DNA of 64,000 nucleotides from Chryseobacterium oncorhynchi (lineage in GTDB: Bacteria > Bacteroidota > Bacteroidia > Flavobacteriales > Weeksellaceae), in the NCBI RefSeq assembly GCF_002899895.1, contig NZ_PPEI02000001.1, forward strand, positions 496,001-560,000, read 5' to 3'. The translations under genes and the position numbers were made by a program. Shown here in pieces: positions 26,667 to 35,478 of this stretch (its first letter is position 1; each line of letters begins with the position of its first letter). Below the pieces are notes generated by a model. That model was not told the DNA's origin and did no database searches. It saw only the letters and a list, made by a program, of their open reading frames with translations.

Positions 26667-26769
26667 ACTTAAATTTTTTGATAATTTACAGGGTTGCAAA
26701 AAAGGAAAACTTTATTGCAAGTGGTATGCTATGCTTTGAAAATACGTTAAAACCGTACACTTCTTGCTT

Positions 26770-27222
26770 CTAACTTTTATTTTGAGCCTGTATTTTCTTT
26801 CCTATTAAATATCCTAAAGACGGCAGAATTAAGGATAATAGCAATGGCACAACTAATGAAAAACCACTTCCCTCCAACACTACAATTAAAGGAAATACAA
26901 ATGCATTATAGGCAATCAGCGCCAAGGTAAACATAAAGCTATTACCACCCGCTGTTGAAAAAAGATTAAAATCATTTCCAAACTGATCAAACAGTCCGGA
27001 CATTGCAAATAATAAAACATTTATAAAGAACATCCACAAAACAGATCTGTATGTCATTTTTTTCTTTGCATTAAGATATCCCGCAAGAATTAAAAGAAGT
27101 GACATGATTGCAGAAATCGTGTAATCTACACCAGACATACTCACTTCGCTCCCACTTTTTTCAAAGAAATAAATGGCATACAACAACAAATTGATGAGAT
27201 AGATTACTGTAACATAGTTCAT
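26770..27222 (-). CDS. Small integral membrane protein of unknown function
   Basis: A 150-residue protein with about five hydrophobic segments (roughly 3-18, 31-48, 57-75, 90-112, 122-143) and short polar loops, ending in a lysine/glutamine-rich tail. I recognise no family. It is the third gene of a leftward group (with 27241-27699 and 27699-28508), 18 bases after the lipocalin-like gene. It may assist the two exported proteins encoded ahead of it. Confidence 0.65.
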   Translation of the reverse strand: MNYVTVIYLINLLLYAIYFFEKSGSEVSMSGVDYTISAIMSLLLILAGYLNAKKKMTYRSVLWMFFINVLLFAMSGLFDQFGNDFNLFSTAGGNSFMFTLALIAYNAFVFPLIVVLEGSGFSLVVPLLLSLILPSLGYLIGKKIQAQNKS

Positions 27223-27240
27223 AGGTTAAAAATTTAATAT

Positions 27241-27699
27241 TTAGTATTGCTTTTCGAGAATGCTGTAATGAATGGTATTCAATACCGCTTCTAATTTTGC
27301 ATCACTATTCTTTGCAGGAATTGGAATATAGCTGGAGAATAGCATTGTCTTATCTTTATTGAACGTCACAACCACTTCTTCAAGAATATTTTTATCATCC
27401 ACAAAAAACTGAATTCTGTTATCTACAATTCTCCAAAAAGACAGTCGGGGTTCAGATGGCATGCAGTCCCCTACACTTCCTTCCACATAATTATAAATAG
27501 CAAAGCCATCCTCTCGGAGAGCGTAGTTTCTCATTAGACGACAATTGTCAAAATCTTTTTTAACCTTTGTTTTACTTTCGTAAAATCCTGATTCTTTTAA
27601 CTTCCAGAATCCCAACACATCCTCTTTCTTTAATTTCTGCGCACTCACAAGGGAGGAGAAAACCAAAATAAAAGTAGTGGACAATATCATTCTTATCAT
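27241..27699 (-). CDS. Exported lipocalin-like small protein
   Basis: A 152-residue protein with a signal peptide (1-20, LVSAQ). An early GFWKL motif near residue 30 and a beta-rich remainder resemble the small lipocalin-like domains common in Bacteroidota. Two Cys (53 and about 79) could form a disulfide. Its ATG overlaps the stop codon of the preceding gene by one base (TAATG), indicating translational coupling. Function unknown. Confidence 0.65.
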   Translation of the reverse strand: MIRMILSTTFILVFSSLVSAQKLKKEDVLGFWKLKESGFYESKTKVKKDFDNCRLMRNYALREDGFAIYNYVEGSVGDCMPSEPRLSFWRIVDNRIQFFVDDKNILEEVVVTFNKDKTMLFSSYIPIPAKNSDAKLEAVLNTIHYSILEKQY

Positions 27700-28508
27700 T
27701 ACTTTTTCTTTTTCTTTTTGTTGATTTTCTTATTATTTGAGCTTTCTGGTTGCTTATCCATATCTTCTCCAAGATCAATAAGACCCATGGAAAGCATAGA
27801 TGCAGGATCTCCGTTTTTTTCGCCCTCTTTCCAGATTTCAAAAGCTTTATCATTAAGTCCTAAAAGATGATAGTAGGCTCCAAGAACGTTGTATCCCTCT
27901 GTTTCACCAAGGTTTATTATTTTTTTGGAAAGCTCGATCAATTCAGGGTGAGGCTTAAGTTTTTGAGCCTTAAGTTTTTCATGATCTCCTAAAAAACCGG
28001 GCGTATACTCCATCATTTTTAATCCAAAGGTATTGAGGCATGCCTTAGCTAAACCTTGATTACAAAAGCTTTCACTGATAGCAGTAAAATCATTGGAAAA
28101 CAAAGCATCCAGACCAGACATATCTTTCGTCTTATCGTAATATGCAGCCAATAAAGCCGCTCTTTTTTGAGACTCCTCAGGATTTATTCTGTTATTAACC
28201 TCTGTACTGTCTTTTTTACGAATCCATACTCCATTTTTAACCCAGTCTGAAATCCCAATAAGTCGGTCTTTTTTAATTTTAAAAATAAAAACACTTTTAT
28301 CAGGGATTACCACCAAGCTGTCATTTCTAGTAAAGTAATAACTGCTTCTCATTCCGCCGATTACCTTTCCGTTTCCATCAAAATTGAATTCCTTGTAAAA
28401 GGTTTCATTTCCCTGTTCTTCAAAATATCCCTGCAAGGCATTATCCGCCTTTTGAGCTGAGATAATGGTTATAAAAAAGGTAGAAGTCAGTACGAATAAT
28501 TTTCTCAT
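27699..28508 (-). CDS. Exported protein with SEL1/TPR-like C-terminus and poly-Lys tail
   Basis: A 269-residue protein with a signal peptide (1-18, TIISAQ). Residues 20-110 are beta-rich with an FDGNGKV type segment. Residues 125-250 are helical and include AYYHLLGLNDKAFEIWKEGE, a tetratricopeptide/SEL1-like pair. The C-terminus is a run of lysines (KKINKKKKKK), unusual for an exported protein. Two Cys (about 150 and 157) sit in NQGLAKACLNTFG. No family assigned. First gene of a three-gene leftward group. Confidence 0.6.
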   Translation of the reverse strand: MRKLFVLTSTFFITIISAQKADNALQGYFEEQGNETFYKEFNFDGNGKVIGGMRSSYYFTRNDSLVVIPDKSVFIFKIKKDRLIGISDWVKNGVWIRKKDSTEVNNRINPEESQKRAALLAAYYDKTKDMSGLDALFSNDFTAISESFCNQGLAKACLNTFGLKMMEYTPGFLGDHEKLKAQKLKPHPELIELSKKIINLGETEGYNVLGAYYHLLGLNDKAFEIWKEGEKNGDPASMLSMGLIDLGEDMDKQPESSNNKKINKKKKKK

Positions 28509-28590
28509 CTGTTATTTTCTTAATAGCAATATAATAGTTTGGATATGGACTGCTTTGCATACCCAAACCTTTTATCTTTACATCAATGTC

Positions 28591-30612
28591 TTATTTAAAT
28601 CTCTTTTTAAAGCTGAACTTAAGTCTGTTCATCAATCCTGGTTCTATAATATCAACTCCCAGCCCAAAATTACTGTCAGCTACCGTATGATGGTCATTTC
28701 TGAATTTTTCAAATTCGTTTTGTGGAATTTCAATATTGACCAATGGATCATATTCAATAGTAACTGTTGCTCCGTTTTTACTTACTTTCTTCCTACTTTT
28801 ATATTCAAAATAAGGATTATTAATGGTGCTTTCCTGAACTGTATATTTTTCTTCCGTATCAATCTTCTGATCGGTATACAGGTTAATTTCATACCTTTCT
28901 CTGTCGAAATTATGCCAGAAAGGTAAATCTTTATGCATAAAATCCCTTGCACTCGCTTTCACTACATTTCTGTCAAAGTACATCAGAAAACGATTATTTT
29001 GTGGATCCGTATAGTAAGGATTCTCCACGGTAGCAGAGTATTGAATTTTTATTTCATTTAACTTTTTATCATCGCTTGCTACATCTATAACAGCATCCTT
29101 AAATATATTTCTTATATCGGTTCCGTTTCTGTCATTAGAATAATTAAGACCATAAAAAAGGAAATTATTCCAGCTGTCTATGATTTCCCTTTTATTGGTA
29201 ACTTTAAAATACCTCCTCATCGCGTTGGCACGATTCCCTTTATAAGTAGTTTCAACGTTCAGTTTTCCTATTAACCCTTGTACATTGAAGTCTATTTTTT
29301 CATTAAGGCAGAAATAGGGAAACTTAAATGGCTTTCTTATCTGAAGCTCCTGATCTCTTTTCACTTCAAGATAATGCATAAAATAGATAAACCCTCTATT
29401 TTCAATCAACCCGAATTCATCTCTGATAGTAGCATCAATAAAGTATTCCTCACCTTTGTAGGTAACCTTTACCACCACATGATTGAAGTTCAACAATGAA
29501 GGCAGATAATATTTAATATAATAATCTGTGTTGAAATTTACCAACACAACAGAGGCATCCACACCTATATAATCTAAGATAACCTTTAATAAAACAGATT
29601 TTGCCTTACAGTCACCCTGTTTATTTTCATAGGTTATGGCAGGCTCCTGTGGCTTATGCCCATTCATTTCATCGGCATTGAAGACATAATAGATATGATT
29701 CTGAACATATTCTATAGCAAACCGAAGTTTTTCATCCTGATCATGAATGTCATCCAACTTTTCTACTACATTGGGAGCAAAATCCTTTAAGGAAGATTTA
29801 CTGAAAATTTCCTCATAAAAAGGAACAATATAATTGGAAAGATCTTTCCAGTTGTTGTCCGTAGCAAAGTCTATATAAGGGAAGATCTCACGCCCGGCAT
29901 CTACAGGATTGATATAATTTTGTTCTTCAATAACGAAGCGTTCACCTTTCTTTAAGTGATTAATTTCCGGTTCCAGAACATTTCCCTGTTCATCCCTGAA
30001 AAATGTTTTTTTATAAGCGACAGTCTCTTCACGTTCATTAATAAATGTAAACTTAAAACTTCCGTACGCCCAATAATTATCCGGACTTACCCAAACATAT
30101 TTTGAAAATTCCTTTCTCAGGAAATCACGATCTGTAAAAGGCTTAACCCTTGAGTCCTCCAGCACCAATACATCATATAGCCTAAGGTCTTTAATCGTAA
30201 TATTAATTTTTTTATTACTGCTCAGGACTCCCCCGCTACTTTGATTTTCACTGTCGAGAACCTTAATTTTCGTATCCGGAATCTTATCTATTAAGACTCC
30301 ATCTCTCAAAACACTAATCCTGTGAAGCTGATATATCTCATTTTCTTCCACAATAACATCAGAAACGGAAGCTCTTTCTAAATTTCCTGGCTCATTTAAA
30401 GTATAGGCCATACAGGCATACTCGCTATTTTCCTTATTGCTTGTGTAATATTTTTTGTCTAAAAAGTAACAGTAATCCCTGCCCTCATCTGTTTGTTTTC
30501 TGGCAAATTCGGAATCTTTGATGTGGTCTATAATCTCCTGGTCTCCAATATTCCCCGCCCACATTTCAGGCTTCTGAATCCTGTAATTTTCAACTTGAAT
30601 TTGATTCTCCAT
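28591..30612 (-). CDS. DUF3857 / transglutaminase-fold protein
   Basis: A 673-residue protein. Residues about 80-270 match the DUF3857 immunoglobulin-like region. Residues 290-400 form a transglutaminase-like (papain-fold) domain with the catalytic triad Cys335 (QGDCKAKS), His378 (FNHVV) and Asp393 (FIDAT). Residues 430-650 are a beta-rich C-terminal domain. Relatives usually carry an N-terminal signal peptide, but none is visible here, so the protein may be cytoplasmic. The domain may be a protease, amidase or cross-linking enzyme. An intact triad means activity is possible. Monocistronic, divergent from the DUF4377 lipoprotein gene. Confidence 0.8.
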   Translation of the reverse strand: MENQIQVENYRIQKPEMWAGNIGDQEIIDHIKDSEFARKQTDEGRDYCYFLDKKYYTSNKENSEYACMAYTLNEPGNLERASVSDVIVEENEIYQLHRISVLRDGVLIDKIPDTKIKVLDSENQSSGGVLSSNKKINITIKDLRLYDVLVLEDSRVKPFTDRDFLRKEFSKYVWVSPDNYWAYGSFKFTFINEREETVAYKKTFFRDEQGNVLEPEINHLKKGERFVIEEQNYINPVDAGREIFPYIDFATDNNWKDLSNYIVPFYEEIFSKSSLKDFAPNVVEKLDDIHDQDEKLRFAIEYVQNHIYYVFNADEMNGHKPQEPAITYENKQGDCKAKSVLLKVILDYIGVDASVVLVNFNTDYYIKYYLPSLLNFNHVVVKVTYKGEEYFIDATIRDEFGLIENRGFIYFMHYLEVKRDQELQIRKPFKFPYFCLNEKIDFNVQGLIGKLNVETTYKGNRANAMRRYFKVTNKREIIDSWNNFLFYGLNYSNDRNGTDIRNIFKDAVIDVASDDKKLNEIKIQYSATVENPYYTDPQNNRFLMYFDRNVVKASARDFMHKDLPFWHNFDRERYEINLYTDQKIDTEEKYTVQESTINNPYFEYKSRKKVSKNGATVTIEYDPLVNIEIPQNEFEKFRNDHHTVADSNFGLGVDIIEPGLMNRLKFSFKKRFK

Positions 30613-30760
30613 ATTTATATTTACGTATTATGTTCTTTGGTTATGATCATTAAGAACATCAAATTAAATGATTAAAAAACTAAAAAACAATAGAAGAACT
30701 GCGACAATTCCTGAAAAAGTTCGGCATGGTAATTGCCAAGTATGGTCTAAAATCAAGTTT

Positions 30761-31372
30761 ATGAAAAGTATAGCAACAATTCTAAAAGGGGCGGCACCCG
30801 CATTAGCATTATTCGCAATGACACAATGTACAACTACCGCAGGAGCATCCTCAGCAGATGAAAAAACATTCATCGTAGGACCACAAACTGCAGATTGTAC
30901 AGGAGTAGCTCCTATGAAATGTCTGCAGGTAAAGGAAAAGGCATCAGAAAACTGGACTAATTTCTACACGAATATCGATGGATTTACCTACGAGCCCGGA
31001 TATGAATATGTTTTAAAGGTAAAAACAGAAAAAATAGCAAATCCACCCGCTGATGGTTCTTCCATCAAATATACATTGGTAAAGCAGGTTTCCAAAACTA
31101 AAAAAGAAGCTGCAGCCAATGAAAAAACACTTATCATAGGATCACAAACTGTAGATTGTTCTGCAGGAGCGGGACGTATGAAGTGTATGCAGGTAAAAGA
31201 GAATGCTTCTGAAAACTGGAGTAACTTCTACAGCCATATTGAAGGGTTTACTTATGAGCCAGGTTATGAATATGTTTTGAAAGTAAAAACAGAAAAAATT
31301 GCCAATCCACCGGCAGATGCGTCTTCAATTAAATATACATTGATAGAACAGGTTTCTAAAACCAAGAAATAA
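30761..31372 (+). CDS. Lipoprotein with two tandem DUF4377 domains
   Basis: A 203-residue protein taken from the ATG at 30761. A longer frame from 30668 adds a basic, non-signal-like leader and would bury the signal peptide. Residues 1-23 are a lipoprotein-like signal (LALFAMTQC). The residue before Cys is Gln, which is atypical for a lipobox. Two adjacent DUF4377 units follow, each about 82 residues with the same Cys pair (DC...MKCxQVKE) and the identical block GFTYEPGYEYVLKVKTEK. DUF4377 occurs with META/HslJ-type envelope stress proteins. Its function is unknown. Terminated by the palindrome at 31379. Confidence 0.75.
   Translation: MKSIATILKGAAPALALFAMTQCTTTAGASSADEKTFIVGPQTADCTGVAPMKCLQVKEKASENWTNFYTNIDGFTYEPGYEYVLKVKTEKIANPPADGSSIKYTLVKQVSKTKKEAAANEKTLIIGSQTVDCSAGAGRMKCMQVKENASENWSNFYSHIEGFTYEPGYEYVLKVKTEKIANPPADASSIKYTLIEQVSKTKK
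30860..31369 (+). repeat. Internal tandem duplication encoding the DUF4377 pair
   Basis: Unit 1 spans 30860-31105 and unit 2 spans 31121-31369, separated by a 15-base linker. The two protein units agree at roughly four of five residues, and the block covering the second half of each unit is almost identical. Base differences are mostly silent there, so the duplication is not very recent but is constrained. Confidence 0.9.
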
Positions 31373-31378
31373 TAATAA

Positions 31379-31411
31379 AAAACTCCGAAGAAATTTCTTC
31401 GGAGTTTTTTT
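31379..31411 (+). terminator. Terminator of the DUF4377 gene
   Basis: Inverted repeat with arm AACTCCGAAG (31381-31390 and 31397-31406) and central AAATTT, followed by seven T residues, 6 bases after the stop codon. Confidence 0.88.
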
Positions 31412-31484
31412 ATGTGTACATCTGAAAAAAGAAGTTTTATCAAACAATTGGTATACTTCTTTATTCAGTCTTTCTATTTCTTTA

Positions 31485-32423
31485 TTAATATCCCTGCTCT
31501 TTTTGAGGCGGTTCAGGATATTTCCCTTTACTTACTTCTCCTACAGTGTTGGCTGTAGTCATAGCCACTACCAGATCATTCAGCATATTGCTTGCTGCAG
31601 TAGGTGAATTTGGAAGAAGTACAAGGTTGCTTCGGGTACTTGCTCCTACAGAATGTAAAGTATCATAATGCTGTGTTACAACAATAAGTGCAGACGCCTC
31701 ATGCGAATTGATATCCACATTGTTCAGCATTCTTACCGATTCTTCAAGACCTTTTGCAATTTCTCTTCTTTGATCTGCAATCCCCTGCCCTTGTAGCTTT
31801 TTAGATTCTGCTTCAGCTTTTGCTACAGCAACAATTCTGATTCTTTGTGCTTCAGATTCATATTCTGCGGCTGTTTTTTCTCTTTCGGCAGCGTTAATTC
31901 TGTTCATGGCATGCTTTACCTGCTCATCCGGATCAATATCTGTTACCAGCGCTTTGATAATATCATATCCGTAGCTGTTCATCGCTTCCTGAAGTTCACC
32001 TTTTACTGCTACTGCAATATCATCTTTTCTTACGAAAACATCATCAAGCTTCATTTTAGGAACTTCTGCACGTACTACATCAAACACAAAAGATGTAATT
32101 TGGTTTTCAGGATTTTCCAAACGATAGTACGCATCTCCCACCTGATTTCTGATTACCTGATACTGAACAGAAATTTTCATTTTAATGAATACATTATCTA
32201 ATGTTTTGGTATCAATCATTACATCCAATTGCTGAATTCTAAGATTCAGTCTTTTAGCAATCTGATCAATGATAGGAAGCTTAAGATGTAATCCGGAGTG
32301 CTTTACTCCCTGAAATTTCCCAAAACGTTCAATAATCGCAGCAGTTTCCTGCTTCACGACAAAGAATGATGCAAATAAAATGATTAGCCCAAAGATGATG
32401 ACAGGCGCTATAAAAATACCCAT
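31485..32423 (-). CDS. SPFH/Band-7 (stomatin/paraslipin-type) membrane protein
   Basis: A 312-residue protein with one N-terminal membrane segment (3-23). The SPFH domain follows (VVKQETAAIIERFGKF at 22-37; PIIDQIAKRLNLRIQQLDV; SVQYQVIRNQVGDAYYRL) and then a long coiled-coil rich in Ala, Glu and Lys (190-240). The C-terminal tail (ASTRSNLVLLPNSP...) is typical of paraslipins and QmcA. Such proteins form large ring oligomers that organise membrane microdomains or control membrane proteases. No NfeD partner gene is adjacent. Monocistronic. Confidence 0.9.
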   Translation of the reverse strand: MGIFIAPVIIFGLIILFASFFVVKQETAAIIERFGKFQGVKHSGLHLKLPIIDQIAKRLNLRIQQLDVMIDTKTLDNVFIKMKISVQYQVIRNQVGDAYYRLENPENQITSFVFDVVRAEVPKMKLDDVFVRKDDIAVAVKGELQEAMNSYGYDIIKALVTDIDPDEQVKHAMNRINAAEREKTAAEYESEAQRIRIVAVAKAEAESKKLQGQGIADQRREIAKGLEESVRMLNNVDINSHEASALIVVTQHYDTLHSVGASTRSNLVLLPNSPTAASNMLNDLVVAMTTANTVGEVSKGKYPEPPQKEQGY

Positions 32424-32531
32424 AGTTTAATTTTTTATGATAAGTAGTAATAATATGTGTTTTGTTAAACCATCTAAGCTCATTTTAATAAGTTTAAACA
32501 GTTTTTCATAAATATACTACTTATTTTCAAA

Positions 32532-33890
32532 CTAAACCGTCATTCCGATGTCTATTCCTTTAATTTTTCGATATAAATCAGTAGCATAGTTATCCGTCAT
32601 TCCTGAAACAAAATCGATAATTCCGAGAACTTTTTGATAGTCTGTTCCGTTATCATATACAAACTGTCTTGGAAGAAGCTTTAATGCTTTTTTATCGTAG
32701 GATTTTCTTTCATCATCCGGCTTCAGAATGGATGGAATAAAGTGATCCAGCAATTCGTACATTACATTGTATCCTGCATTCTCAATTTCTACAACGGCTT
32801 TATGATTGTAAATTTTTTCGATGGAGAAAGATTCTATATCCTGCAAAGCGTTGTTTTCAGATTTATAGATATCCAAAAGTCCTTTATCCAGATTACCTTC
32901 CAAAATCGTTTCAAAGTTCTGCTTATAGATTTCAAGAGATTTATTGATTAGGGCATTGATTGCTTTAGCTCTCAAATAGGAGATCTTTTCATTTTCATTG
33001 GAAATGGAAACCAGTTTATTTTTAACCTTATCCATATCATTGCTTTCGGATTTTACCAGTTCAAAGAAAAGATTTTCACAGTCTGAAGTGGATACAATTC
33101 CTAGCCTGTGAGCATCCTCCATGTCAATAATATTATAACAGATATCATCGGCAGCTTCTACCAGCCATACAAACGGGTGTCTTTTAAAGATATGAGGTTC
33201 TTCGCTTTCTGAGATAAGCTGGGTTCCTTTTGCTATTTCAAGAAAGATATCTTTCTCATTCTGGAAGAACCCAAATTTTTTACGATGAATAATTCCTTTT
33301 TGCTTAGCTACGGCTTCACATGGGTATTTTGCAATACTTGCCAATGTAGAAAAAGTAAGCTGGATCCCTCCCGCATCTTTTCCCTGCTGTTGCTGAGCCA
33401 ATACTCGGATAGCGTTTGCATTTCCTTCAAAATTAACCAAATCGGCCCATTCCTTTTCATTGAATTTTGATTTCAGATCCTTTTCATTCCTTTCAAAATA
33501 GCTTGCAATAGCATCTTCTCCGGAATGTCCAAAAGCAGGATTTCCCACATCATGACAAAGACATGCTGCTGCAATTACATTTCCTAAATTATATAGATAA
33601 AAATTCTTTGAATCTTCGGTAAGGTCATTTTTATAATCCTCAACAATAAATTCACCAATAATACTTCCTAAACTTCTTCCTACAGACGACACTTCCAGTG
33701 AATGTGTAAGCCTGTTATGTACAAAAACACTTCCGGGAAGAGGAAAAACCTGAGTTTTATTTTGTAGTCTTCTGAAAGCTGAAGAGAAGATTATTCTGTC
33801 GAAATCTCTTTGAAAATCAGTTCTTGAAACCTTAGTTTGCGGATTGTTTCCTGTACGTTGATTGGTGAAAATCTGGTTTAAATTCATCAT
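32532..33890 (-). CDS. dgt: dGTP triphosphohydrolase family (HD domain)
   Basis: A 452-residue HD-superfamily nucleotidase that should hydrolyse dGTP or other dNTPs to nucleoside and triphosphate. Diagnostic parts are the N-terminal RTDFQRDFDRIIFSSAFRRLQ (23-43), NRLTHSLEVSSVGRS (His63), ACLCHDVGNPAFGHSGE with the HD pair His113-Asp114, and ADDICYNIIDMEDAHRLG for the downstream metal ligand Asp. Length fits the family. It is flanked by an SPFH gene and a divergent methyltransferase. It may have a role in dNTP homeostasis or phage restriction. The sequence alone does not separate these. Confidence 0.93.
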   Translation of the reverse strand: MMNLNQIFTNQRTGNNPQTKVSRTDFQRDFDRIIFSSAFRRLQNKTQVFPLPGSVFVHNRLTHSLEVSSVGRSLGSIIGEFIVEDYKNDLTEDSKNFYLYNLGNVIAAACLCHDVGNPAFGHSGEDAIASYFERNEKDLKSKFNEKEWADLVNFEGNANAIRVLAQQQQGKDAGGIQLTFSTLASIAKYPCEAVAKQKGIIHRKKFGFFQNEKDIFLEIAKGTQLISESEEPHIFKRHPFVWLVEAADDICYNIIDMEDAHRLGIVSTSDCENLFFELVKSESNDMDKVKNKLVSISNENEKISYLRAKAINALINKSLEIYKQNFETILEGNLDKGLLDIYKSENNALQDIESFSIEKIYNHKAVVEIENAGYNVMYELLDHFIPSILKPDDERKSYDKKALKLLPRQFVYDNGTDYQKVLGIIDFVSGMTDNYATDLYRKIKGIDIGMTV

Positions 33891-34099
33891 TTTTCAAAAT
33901 TACTCCAAATTTTAATTTTATGGAATAGTATTTAGATTTTTATTAAAGAGATCTCTCATTCAAAAAATCTATTGCAGTAAATGTTTTTCATGGCCGGAAA
34001 CCAGAAGAAAATAGTCTACATTTGATGTGATAAAGCAGAATGAGGAATCTACTTCATTCTTGAAAATAATTTAAATACATCATTAAATTTCTTTTGTAA

Positions 34100-34726
34100 A
34101 TGACAGACAACACGTGGCTCAACAGATGGGATGAGAGATACGACAGCGAACAGTTTGCGTATGGAACAGATCCTAATCATTATCTAAAAGAACAACTGAA
34201 TAAATTAATTCCTGGCAGTATCCTTTTCCCGGCAGAAGGTGAAGGACGAAATGCTGTTTTTGCAGCTACAAAAGGATGGAATGTTTCTGCTTTTGACATC
34301 AGTGCCAATGGTCAGAAGAAAGCTTTTCAGCTTGCTGAGCAAAACCATGTGAATATTGATTATCAGGTGGGAGAATTATCTACTTTGAATTATCAGCAGG
34401 AGCAGTTTGATGCTATCGCTCTTATTTATGCCCATTTTCCGGCATCTGTTAAATCTTCGATACATCAAATGCTGAATCAGTATCTGCGAAAAGGTGGTTT
34501 TATTATTTTTGAAGCTTTCAGTAAAAATCATCTTGAATACATTGCCAAAGATGAAAAAGTAGGAGGCCCAAAAGATATTGAATCCCTGTTTTCTATAGAT
34601 GAAATTAAAGCTGATTTTCAGGATTATAATATCGTGGAACTTACAGAAAAAGAGATTGATCTTAATGAAGGGTTATTCCATAACGGAACAGGCTCTGTTA
34701 TTCGTTTTGTGGGTCAGAAAATGTAA
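34100..34726 (+). CDS. Class I SAM-dependent methyltransferase (TehB-like)
   Basis: A 208-residue Rossmann-fold methyltransferase. The N-terminal cap is [21 protein letters not shown]. Motif I is degenerate at [14 protein letters not shown], but the acidic motif II (AFDISANG) is present, and [12 protein letters not shown] matches motif [16 protein letters not shown] follows in the motif VI area. TehB and thiopurine-methyltransferase-like proteins share this layout. It stands alone and ends convergently with the response regulator gene 27 bases away. Substrate unknown. Confidence 0.88.
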   Translation: MTDNTWLNRWDERYDSEQFAYGTDPNHYLKEQLNKLIPGSILFPAEGEGRNAVFAATKGWNVSAFDISANGQKKAFQLAEQNHVNIDYQVGELSTLNYQQEQFDAIALIYAHFPASVKSSIHQMLNQYLRKGGFIIFEAFSKNHLEYIAKDEKVGGPKDIESLFSIDEIKADFQDYNIVELTEKEIDLNEGLFHNGTGSVIRFVGQKM

Positions 34727-34752
34727 ACTTAATGAAGTCTTTATTGATGATT

Positions 34753-35478
34753 TTATAAGTCAGAATTGAGAAATCCGCCGGCATATTTTGCGAAAAAATC
34801 AGCTCTATATACTTCTCCGATCGGAATCTCGGCTTCTTCTATATAGATATTATGATTATCAAAGGAATCAATATACTCTGTATTTACAACATATGATTTA
34901 CTCACCCGAATAAAGTTTTCTCCTGACATTTTCTGATGGATTGTTTTCAGGTTCATTGCGGTAATGAGCTTCTGTTGCTTCGTATGCATTACAACATAAT
35001 CTTTCAAGCCTTCGATAAACTTAATATCTGAAAAGCTGATCTTGTAAAATCGTCGGTCTGCTTTGATGAATAAAAAATCTGCGGTATTAGATTCTACTGT
35101 ATTTTTTATGGTGTCTTTAGACAAAAGCTCTGTATATAAGATAGCTTTATCTATTGCCTTTTCTAATCTTTGGGAATCAATGGGCTTCAACAGATAATCT
35201 ACCGCTTCAAGCTCATAGCTCTTCAATGCATATTGAGAATAGGCTGTGGTAAAGATAATCAGGGATCTCTTGGGAAGCATTTCAGCAAACTCCAACCCTG
35301 TTACCATCGGCATTTCAATATCCAGAAAAATAAGGTCTACATCATTGTCTTTAAGAAATTCTAATGCTGATGGTGCATTAGAAAATTCACCGAGGATATC
35401 AATCTTTGAGCTTTCTTCAATCAGCGAGCGCATTTCTGATCTTGCTAAAGGTTCATCATCTACTATAATACAGTTCAT
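34753..35478 (-). CDS. LytTR-family response regulator
   Basis: A 241-residue two-component regulator. Residues 1-118 form a receiver domain with the acidic pair Asp7-Asp8, phospho-acceptor Asp53 (FLDIEMP), Thr near 78 (FTTAYSQ) and Lys at LLKPID. Residues 140-238 form a LytTR DNA-binding domain (FLFIKADRRFYKISFSDIKF; GENFIRVSKSYVVNTEYID). Its start codon overlaps the stop of the histidine kinase gene by one base. LytTR proteins bind paired direct repeats. A good candidate pair lies upstream of the kinase at 36661-36696. Confidence 0.93.
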   Translation of the reverse strand: MNCIIVDDEPLARSEMRSLIEESSKIDILGEFSNAPSALEFLKDNDVDLIFLDIEMPMVTGLEFAEMLPKRSLIIFTTAYSQYALKSYELEAVDYLLKPIDSQRLEKAIDKAILYTELLSKDTIKNTVESNTADFLFIKADRRFYKISFSDIKFIEGLKDYVVMHTKQQKLITAMNLKTIHQKMSGENFIRVSKSYVVNTEYIDSFDNHNIYIEEAEIPIGEVYRADFFAKYAGGFLNSDL

